Of a stretch of 64,000 bases of DNA, positions 57,453-64,000 are shown in pieces. The stretch's first letter is position 1; every line of letters begins with the position of its first letter. The DNA comes from Siderastrea siderea (taxonomy: Eukaryota > Cnidaria > Anthozoa > Scleractinia > Rhizangiidae). The notes under the pieces are model-generated. The model was not told where the DNA came from and did no database searches. It saw only the letters and a list, made by a program, of their open reading frames with translations. A program made the translations under genes and the position numbers. Location: NCBI GenBank assembly GCA_964030785.1, contig OZ034969.1, positions 47,937,701-48,001,700 of the forward strand, read 5' to 3'.

Positions 57453-57644
57453 ATGGCAGACCATGGTTTTCCCCCTCCGCCTGCTCGCGCAGCCGCTCCG
57501 GCCGTGGAACATGCTGCTGTTGAGCCCCCGCCAGCCGTCGAAGAACCGCCAGCTATCGAACCAGCTCTCGCACCGCAACCTAATCCGCCGCCGGCACCAG
57601 TTTTAGAGGCAGACCCGGCCCCGGCTGTTGGAACCGTAGAAGAG
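57453..57644 (+). CDS. DIRS-like element gag, exon 1
   Basis: ATG in a TAGATGGCAG context, then 64 codons of Pro/Ala/Glu-rich sequence (MADHGFPPPPARAAAPAVEH ... VGTVEE). At the phase-0 GAG|GTAATT donor the coding character stops, and the frame resumes at 58718. An intron inside a retrotransposon gag is unusual but compatible with DIRS-type elements. Alternative: an unrelated host 5' exon. Confidence 0.65.
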
Positions 57645-58717
57645 GTAATTTTCCTAGCAATATTGTTGTCTTTAGCCAGGTTTTGCGTTGTTATCGTGTT
57701 TTACCGCTGCCTGTAGCATTAGTGCCTGCGTTTGTCTCCGGTTCACGAATATTTTCCTTCTCGGTTCTTTGGTTTTGGGTTTGCCTCGGTAAACCTGTGA
57801 TATTTTTCTTTGTTTTGGAGCTGTTGTTTTCATGCTCTGTATTGTTTTAGGGCCTTTGTTTCCTGTGTTTTTCCGTGTCTCTGTGGCCCTCTGTTTTAGT
57901 TTTAGCTCCCGCAATTAAGGCCTTCTTGTTTTTCTTTTGGCTAACATTGTTGGGGTGTTTTTCGTCATCCTATGCGGGTAAATTTATGCATTTTTGTTCA
58001 CGCTTGTTGGTCAGCTTTACACGGTGGGGTTAATTGTCGCTTGGGTTTCCTTTTTCGTTGTTGGGTGGACGTTACTGTGGTATTCCACCAGTGAAGGCAA
58101 CGTGTTGTTGCATGGCTATTATGGTGTATTCCGCTAGTGAAGGCGACTTGTTGTTACGGCACTGTCTTGCGCATACCGCCGGTGAAGGCAATATGTTATT
58201 GTTGCGTGACTGTTTTTTGCTTATACCACTGCTGAAGGCAACGTATCGTTGTGTAACTATTTGCGTATACCACCGGTGAAGGCAACGTGTTGTTGCGTAG
58301 CTGTTTTGCGTTTTCCACTGGTGAAGGCAACGTGTTGTTGCGTGACTGTTTTTGTGTGTACCACTGGTGAAGGCAATGTGTTGTTGCGTGACTGTTTTTG
58401 TGTGTACCACTGGTGAAGGCAACGTGTTGTTGCGTGCTTGTTTTGCGTGTTCCACCGGTGAAGGCAACGTGTTGTTGCGTGACTGTTTTGCGCATACCAC
58501 TGGAGAAGGCAACGTGTTGTTGCGTGGCTATTTGCGTACACCACTGGTAAGGGCAACACGTTGTTGCAGGACTGTTTTTGCGTATACCACTGGTGGAGGC
58601 AATGTGTTTTTGTGATATGCCGTTTATAGGAAGGTATTACATTTTGTGAGATATTGTTCATAACGAATAAATTAGAGTTTAAAGTCATATTTTTTTAGGT
58701 TGTTTGTTTTGTCATAG
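57645..58717 (+). other. Putative intron in gag, containing a minisatellite
   Basis: Bounded by GTAATT and TTTTGTCATAG, phase 0 at both ends. The region is noncoding, with T-rich runs and the minisatellite listed separately. Confidence 0.6.
58070..58610. repeat. Minisatellite, about 12 units of 41-46 bp
   Basis: The unit reads CCACTGGTGAAGGCAACGTG, then TTGTTGCGTGACTGTTTT and a short variable TGCGTATA. Reading frames on both strands here are repeat artefacts. Confidence 0.93.
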
Positions 58718-59233
58718 GCCGCTGCTCGTATTAAGGTACTTGAGGATAAGATCAAGTCGTTGGAGCAGCTGAAGACTTTAGAAAGTTCAGAGTCGGCTCT
58801 CGCAGCCTTGCGTCAACATATCAGTCGCCCTACCGTGATGTTCGACAAATATGAGGCTCTTGATCTGCTACAGTCTCTGGTTCGCTTTGCAAGAAACGAA
58901 AGCCACAAGAAAGCGGACGCGGCTGCTCTTGACAAAATCAGGGCCAGGACGGACGCCGTGGACCACTCTCAGCTACAGCGCCTTTTTCTCGGGTTATTGG
59001 GGGATCCTGTTCGCGCTAAGGTCGCCAAGGAAGCCACTACCATTTTGAAGGGCGTTGGCAAAGCTCCTCCTCCGTCCTCTGGCTATGGCTCTGTTGCGCG
59101 CAGACCGTCTCCTTACTCGCCTCAGCAAAACATTCAGTGCTTGCGATGTTTAAAGTGGGGGCATGTTGCCCGTTCGTGCCGTAATAACCCTATTAGACGT
59201 CAGAATGGTCGGGGACGAGCCGGACGTTTCTAG
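58718..59233 (+). CDS. DIRS-like element gag, exon 2 with zinc knuckle
   Basis: Begins AAARIKVLEDKIKSLEQLKT (a short coiled coil). A helical region follows (FDKYEALDLLQSLVRFARNE; HSQLQRLFLGLLGDPVRAKV). It ends with a CCHC knuckle, CLRCLKWGHVARSC, and a basic tail RRQNGRGRAGRF. Gag binds the RNA and forms particles. An AATAAA lies at 59278, about 45 bp after the stop. Confidence 0.82.
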   Translation, partial: AAARIKVLEDKIKSLEQLKTLESSESALAALRQHISRPTVMFDKYEALDLLQSLVRFARNESHKKADAAALDKIRARTDAVDHSQLQRLFLGLLGDPVRAKVAKEATTILKGVGKAPPPSSGYGSVARRPSPYSPQQNIQCLRCLKWGHVARSCRNNPIRRQNGRGRAGRF

Positions 59234-59484
59234 TTCCTAGTCCTGGCCTTTGAGACAATTTGTGTTGTATTTTTCCCAATAAATTGTTATATTCCCTGGC
59301 CTCGCTTGTTTCATTCTGTTTTCTCATCCTCCCGCGTCCGCTTTCTTCGTTGACCTTGGGGGGACCTGCTCTGTGTCTCAATTTCGGACCTAGTTCGGAG
59401 CTCGGGTCAACGAAGGGGTGGGTTCCCTCCTTGTTTCCTTTTTTGATTTTCACACGGGTATTTTTTCCTTTGTTCCCCTTTTAG

Positions 59485-60678
59485 GGTCCTTCTTCTTTCC
59501 ATGCCAGAGTTGTTGCAGTTGCCGCAAATTCATCAAAGGGTGATATTCCTCTATGTGATATTAGGCAGGGGCCCTCCCCTTTCGTTGGCCCCCTCCTTTC
59601 ACCAAGTAAGGTCGCGGCCTGTCCCAGTCAAGCTTCGTTAAACCAGCTTCGATTCCTCGATTCTCGGTATTTCAGAGCGGGCGGAATCCACGGCCACTTG
59701 TCAGTGTGGGGGCGCTTATTGAGCGGGCATAGCTCCTCTCAGGTGGACCTTATGGAAATTATTAAGGAGGGCGTTAGGATTGATCGGTTTTTCAAGCCCT
59801 TCAAAGGAAACTTTAAAGGTTCCTCATATGATTCGCTGCTCCCTCCTTCCATGCGGCTTTACAAAGCCAAGGTTTGCGAACAGTTCCGGGATTTTATCAC
59901 TGATACCATCGTCGATTGGGTAAACAGCGAAGTACTCGCGGTTTGGGGCAGGGTTGGCGAAGTAACTTCCCCCCATTTGGTCCTTCCCCTCACTGTGGAA
60001 CCTTCCAAGCCTCGTTTATGCCACGATGAACGATTTTTGAATCTGTGGATTAAAGACCTCCCCTTTAAGCTTGACCACCTCCCAGACTTGCCTAGGTATG
60101 TTCTTCCTGGCCATTTTCAAACGTCATTTGATGATAAAAGTGGCTATCAGCATGTGCTCATCCATCCTTCATCGCGAACCTTTTTTGGCTTGGAATGGAA
60201 TGGCGTTTATTTTGTGTTTTTCACTCTCCCTTTTGGATGGAAGGCGAGTGCTTACATATATCACAATCTCGGTCTTGCCGTTACGAGTGCAGCACGTTCG
60301 TTTGGGGTTCCAGTGTCTCAGTACATAGACGATCGTCACGTTGGTCAACTCTATCGGGCGCCACCCGATTCCACTCTACCCCCTAACAGAGTTCTCGCTG
60401 AGGCCGCCGCCTACATTTTATGCTATCTCCTCATAGAGGCAGGTTACTTCATAGCTATCGCTAAATCGCAGTGTGTCCCTTCTATTGTGATTCGTTTTCT
60501 TGGCTTTCTTTGCGATTCCTTTCGCCAAACTTTCCTTCTTCCCCCTGATAAGACGCTAAAGTTCAAGATACTCAGGGAGGAGATTTTATCTTCCCGGTGT
60601 GTTGGCGTTAAAACCCTTCAGAGATTCGCGGGAAAAGTTATCTTGTTTAGTTTGGCCATTCCTGGTTGTAAACTCTAA
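59485..60678 (+). CDS. DIRS-like reverse transcriptase
   Basis: The frame is open from an acceptor-like CCCCTTTTAG at 59475-59484. Palm motifs: LCHDERFLNLWIKDLPF, TSFDDKSGYQHVLIHP, FTLPFGWKASAYIYH, and the active site YIDDRHVGQL. It is followed by the FLGFLCDS and LQRFAGKVIL thumb region. It ends at an in-frame TAA (60676-60678) just before the RNase H lead-in, which continues in the same frame; this looks like a single nonsense change. Confidence 0.88.
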   Translation, partial: GPSSFHARVVAVAANSSKGDIPLCDIRQGPSPFVGPLLSPSKVAACPSQASLNQLRFLDSRYFRAGGIHGHLSVWGRLLSGHSSSQVDLMEIIKEGVRIDRFFKPFKGNFKGSSYDSLLPPSMRLYKAKVCEQFRDFITDTIVDWVNSEVLAVWGRVGEVTSPHLVLPLTVEPSKPRLCHDERFLNLWIKDLPFKLDHLPDLPRYVLPGHFQTSFDDKSGYQHVLIHPSSRTFFGLEWNGVYFVFFTLPFGWKASAYIYHNLGLAVTSAARSFGVPVSQYIDDRHVGQLYRAPPDSTLPPNRVLAEAAAYILCYLLIEAGYFIAIAKSQCVPSIVIRFLGFLCDSFRQTFLLPPDKTLKFKILREEILSSRCVGVKTLQRFAGKVILFSLAIPGCKL

Positions 60679-61698
60679 GTCTGTGAAATTTTCAAGGCCA
60701 TCTCCCAGCTCTGCCGCTCCTCCAAGCCTTATGTTCGTATTGAGGGAAACCTTCGTACAGAGGTTTTATATTGGCGTTTCCTCGATGAATGGATGGATTG
60801 TTTCCCTTGGCGCTCCGAGCATCACGTAACGCTTTCACTCTTTTCTGACGCCTCGACAGGTGCTTGGGGTGCGGTCCTGTTTCGAGACGGACGGAAGATG
60901 GACTCCAGAGATTACTGGCCCTCTGATCCTTCTACAGATGTCAATTTGTTGGAGTCAAGAGCTCTGTTAAATGCTCTTGTTTCCTTTAAAGGGCAGTTGT
61001 CAAATTCCCTCGTTGACGTCCATATTGATAACAAAGTCCTCAAGTTTGCATTGGACGACGACGGTTGCAAGAATTCCGCAGTCAACGAGGTTGTCAAAGA
61101 GATTTACCGTTGTAGTCGTGACCAGAAATTTAGCATTCAAACTTTCTACGTGCCTTCGAAGTATAATCCCGCTGACGAGCCTTCGCGGAAGTATTCAGAT
61201 TTGGACTGTATGCTTTCTCTTGAGGCTAGGCTATATTTGGAACGTTTGTTCGGTCCTCATTCATTCGATTTAATGTCCTTGGACAGTAACTGTCAAAAGG
61301 ATAACAACGCCAATCCTCTGCCTCACTACAAGCCCTGGGCCACCCCCGGATCCGCTGGGGTAAACGTTTTTGCTAATCCCCTACCGGCTGGACACAATAT
61401 TTACGTGTTTCAACCTTTTGTTCTTCTTGGACCTCTTCTTCGCTACGTTGTCGACCAAGAATTTTATGGCGCACTTACACTCATTGTTCCGGATATCCGT
61501 CCAAGACCATTCTGGTGGGCGACCATCCAGGCCTTCTCAGTCGATTTCTTTTGGGCAAGAAGGGCTCGAGTTCGGTCCTGCTTTTCCCTTCCCAGCATTC
61601 TCAGGGATGGCTCCCCGTCCTCTGCAATGGGACCTCTGGGCGTTCCGGTGTGTCTGCTAGTCAAAATATTTTTGCCTTACAGTGCTTTTGATCCCTAG
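60679..61698 (+). pseudogene. DIRS-like RNase H and following DIRS-type domain
   Basis: RNase H carries the catalytic-type Asp in LFSDASTGAWGAVLF, Glu in NLLESRALLNAL, Asp in VDVHIDNKVLKFAL and Asp in KYNPADEPSRK. Next comes a region (NIYVFQPFVLLGPLL, then LIVPDIRPRPFWWATI) resembling the Dam-methylase-like segment of DIRS elements. A one-base frameshift near 61545 destroys the end. Confidence 0.82.
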
Positions 61699-61812
61699 GT
61701 TCCAAGACCTTGGAAAGCTGCCCGACGATGTCCCGCTTGTCTATACCCTAACGACGTTGTCGCCAACTTTTGTCAGGCTTGTGGTTCGCGGACATGCCTT
61801 AAAAAATTTGTT

Positions 61813-62955
61813 GTGCCTACCAAGACTGTAGACCATGCAGAGATTGCTAAACGTTTCCAAGAGTTTACGAACGTGTTCAAGGGCAAGCCCTACCAGCGAC
61901 AGAAGTCCGCCCTTGAGCTGCAACTTTTGGATTTCCTAGCTACTTTATCTCCCCGGAAAGACGTTTCTTCATGCACTTCGGACGATATTATTAGATTCTT
62001 GATTAGCAAGAACAAGTCGGGAAAGACTGTGTTACATAGTCAATCGTGTTCTAAAGTCCATTGTAATTGTCCGACCCGTTTGGCTGCAGGGTCGGTAGAC
62101 TCTTCGTTAGGAAAGTTGAGGGCCATTTTTAACAATCTTGGCCGTTTGCACGACTCCAATCCTGTAGCACACACCAGGGTCAGAGAATACCTTAAACTGG
62201 TTCGGGAGGAGCAGGCGGGTAAAGCGATAGTGCCTTCGCAGGCAGTTCCTTTGTTTTTTCTAAAGTTTTCTAAGCTAATAAGTTTTCTTAGGCGTTCTAT
62301 AGAGGCCAGCGCTCACCTTCCCGTTGTTAATAAGTATATCTTAGTTAGGGATGCCACCTTTTTTGTTGTCGATTTCTTTACCGGGGATCCCGCTTCGGAT
62401 CTCGGCCGCCTTTTGGCGAGTCAAGTGTTTAGGTTTAAAGACCGAAAGAGGTTCTTACTTAAGTTTACACTTACTAAAACTTTTCGGGGTGATACATCTT
62501 GTCCATTTGTCTTAGAACCCTTTAAGGGGAATAAGGTCTGTCCTGTTTCCTGGATTGAATATTATTTATCTGTTTGTTAGTTGCTTTCTATTGAATTAGC
62601 TGGCGGGTATTTGTTTAGAACTATTGACCGTCGTAAAGTTGTAAGCTCAAGGCCTTTTCTTGGTTCTGCGGTTAATAACCGTCTGCGCAAACACCTCACA
62701 GAGGCAAAGATAGATTGTGGGGAGACCCCCCACAGCTTTAGGCTTGGCCTTTCAAATACCCTTAATATGATGGGTTGCTCCCCAGATGAGATCTCTCGCT
62801 ACGTAGGATGGAGGAACGGCGATATGGTTAGCCATTACACTAAAATTTCCACTGTAGCTGGTTCCTCCCCTATCACCAGGCGACTCTTCTCGAGCACCGA
62901 ATACCTTGATCAGACTCCAATTTCTCACCCTAGCAACCTCCAGTGTATCTTCTAG
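61813..62955 (+). pseudogene. DIRS-like tyrosine recombinase
   Basis: An N-terminal core-binding region (FKGKPYQRQKSALELQLLDF) is followed by the catalytic domain: FFTGDPASDLGRLLASQ, PHSFRLGLSNTL (H-x-x-R box) and VGWRNGDMVSHYTK with the nucleophile Tyr. A TAG at 62578-62580 interrupts it. The position before ASDL is Pro, where related elements (from memory) have the first catalytic Arg. Two lesions at least suggest inactivity. This enzyme integrates the circular cDNA without target duplications. Confidence 0.88.
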
Positions 62956-64000
62956 TTATGGGTTAGTCATGTTTTTCATGTAACACTATAGGTCTGGTGC
63001 ATCGGCTAGCTTAGAGTAGTGATAGTCATGGGCGAGGATAGCGATTGTTTGTTAAGAGGGATCTGAGTAATGGGCGGGTATAAAGAGTGGTGCACCTAAC
63101 TTGTCTTTTGTTGCGGCGATTCTTTAGGGCGTTGGAAGTTTTGATCGTTTAGGTCGTAATGGTGAAGGCAGGAGCGAACTCTTCCCATAACTTAATCTTA
63201 TGCGATGAGGTAATGAGTATGCAGTGAGGATATTATACTATACAGCGCGCCATCTTGGATTGTTGCTAATGGTAACACTGCATGTAAACGAGGCTGTATC
63301 AAAAATAAGACGCGAAGCATTGATACGTGATCTTCGCGTCTTATGTAGGACGCGAACGTATGAACAGAACAGTTCGCGTCTTATTTAAGTCGCTTGTACA
63401 GCGATCATTTTAGTTTGTCCAGTGAAGACTGTTTGCGTCTCAGTTTTTTTATATGTTAAAAACGTTTGTTCTAAAATGTATTAAAGGTAATGTTAGTGGA
63501 AAATACCCTGCCTTTCTGGGATTGTTTGTGTGGATCGAGAACCCTGCCAAATAAGAAGCATGCGCAGTTAACCAGAAAATTGTGACTGCATGGTTTAGTG
63601 GAAATGCACGCGGTTTTCTATGGAACTGCTCATTGGAATTACATGAAATTTGGCAGAATAATAGTTTGGAACACGCGTAACTCGCCTACAAACAAAAACT
63701 GAAATCTGACAGAGGACAGGTTCAGAAAACGATAAAATGCAAAACACTAAATTACAGAAATCTCTTTGTAAACAATTTACGAGACCAGTGTCAATATGCC
63801 AGTATTTTATTGAGTTTTTTTAGAGACAAAATAATGGTGAAAATAATCTCATGACTGGATTTTCTAAAATTAAAGCAAACCCATATTTTAATGCTGGTTT
63901 CTTACCAGCCGTATTGTCATGGCAACAGTACTTAGCCCAATAAAAATACCAAAATATAACCTTTTTAAGTTGAACTTGCATCTTGCCAATTTTGGCCGCC
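62956..64000. other. 3' flank of the DIRS-like element
   Basis: 62956-63260 is probably the element's untranslated end. At 63305-63381 two adjacent hairpins share an AAGACGCGAA motif (ATAAGACGCGAAG paired with CTTCGCGTCTTAT, then GACGCGAAC with GTTCGCGTC). No gene was seen in the rest. Confidence 0.5.

Larger units (their letters stand above)
57453..62955 (+). mobile_element. DIRS-like tyrosine-recombinase retrotransposon, inactivated
   Basis: The order gag (intron-split, zinc knuckle), RT, RNase H, a DIRS-type downstream domain and tyrosine recombinase identifies the class. No LTRs and no DDE integrase are seen. Damage: a TAA at 60676-60678 in frame between RT and RNase H, a frameshift near 61545, and a TAG at 62578-62580 inside the recombinase. 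The terminal inverted or split direct repeats expected for the class were not identified. Confidence 0.85.

Noticed and set aside
58072..58688. Large overlapping ORFs over the 41-46-bp repeats
   Set aside because: Minisatellite artefacts within the putative gag intron.

Overview
This is a gene-poor, AT-rich window of animal nuclear DNA, not a prokaryotic one. Tiny exons with canonical GT..AG introns lie among layers of transposable elements. The element mix points to a cnidarian, probably a stony coral or other anthozoan: Penelope-like elements with hammerhead ribozymes, a DIRS-type tyrosine-recombinase retrotransposon, Ty3/Gypsy elements, long-TIR DNA transposons, TTAA-flanked MITEs and tRNA-headed SINEs. 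The taxon is an inference from content, not from a marker gene.

Host gene. Thirteen + strand exons (5.5-56.3 kb) each encode exactly one leucine-rich repeat. Twelve are 72 bp and one is 69 bp. All begin with the third base of a codon and end with TT or AT before a GT donor, so every intron is phase 2 and all 13 can be joined in frame. This one-repeat-per-exon layout is known from LGR/RXFP-type receptors and other LRR ectodomains. First and last exons are outside the window or not recognisable. Eleven exons share a near-identical core (IQILPPDIF), so the array grew recently by exon duplication. Two intron lineages, here called A and B, alternate. A two-exon A-B unit with a long intron is present in three tandem copies (long introns starting at 13.5, 28.1 and 47.1 kb). 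That intron also carries an unrecognised small coiled-coil ORF module with its own ATG.

Elements by region. 1-4600: DNA transposon with about 700-bp TIRs. 6831-7223: TTAA-flanked MITE. 11-13 kb: tRNA-like SINEs. 14.6-21.4 kb: Ty3/Gypsy element on the minus strand with 5-bp target duplications, split inside its RT by a 2.26-kb element that carries a minisatellite and a hairpin. 22.7-23.4 kb: inverted pair of Penelope 3' ends with hammerhead motifs. 24.5-25.3 kb: minisatellite of about 110-bp units. 30.7-36.7 kb: second long-TIR DNA transposon. 36.7-38.3 and 52.1-53.9 kb: two members of one TIR family; the second contains a TTAA-flanked piggyBac-like MITE. 39.1-40.2 kb: near-perfect Penelope inverted repeat with a GIY-YIG ORF on each arm. 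40.3-46.4 kb: Penelope remnants split by a second LTR retrotransposon, whose 3' LTR holds a SINE. 49.2-51.1 kb: element with an exact 8-bp duplication carrying an unknown 233-codon ORF. 54.2-54.7 kb: inverted SINE pair. 57.4-63 kb: DIRS-like retrotransposon with an intron-split gag, RT, RNase H and tyrosine recombinase, disabled by stops and a frameshift.

The three duplicate introns act as empty-site controls for one another, so several insertions and their target duplications can be checked within the window. Most interesting for follow-up: the repeated coiled-coil module, the 8-bp-TSD element with its unknown ORF, the minisatellite-carrying element inside the Gypsy RT, and the inverted ribozyme-bearing Penelope pairs.
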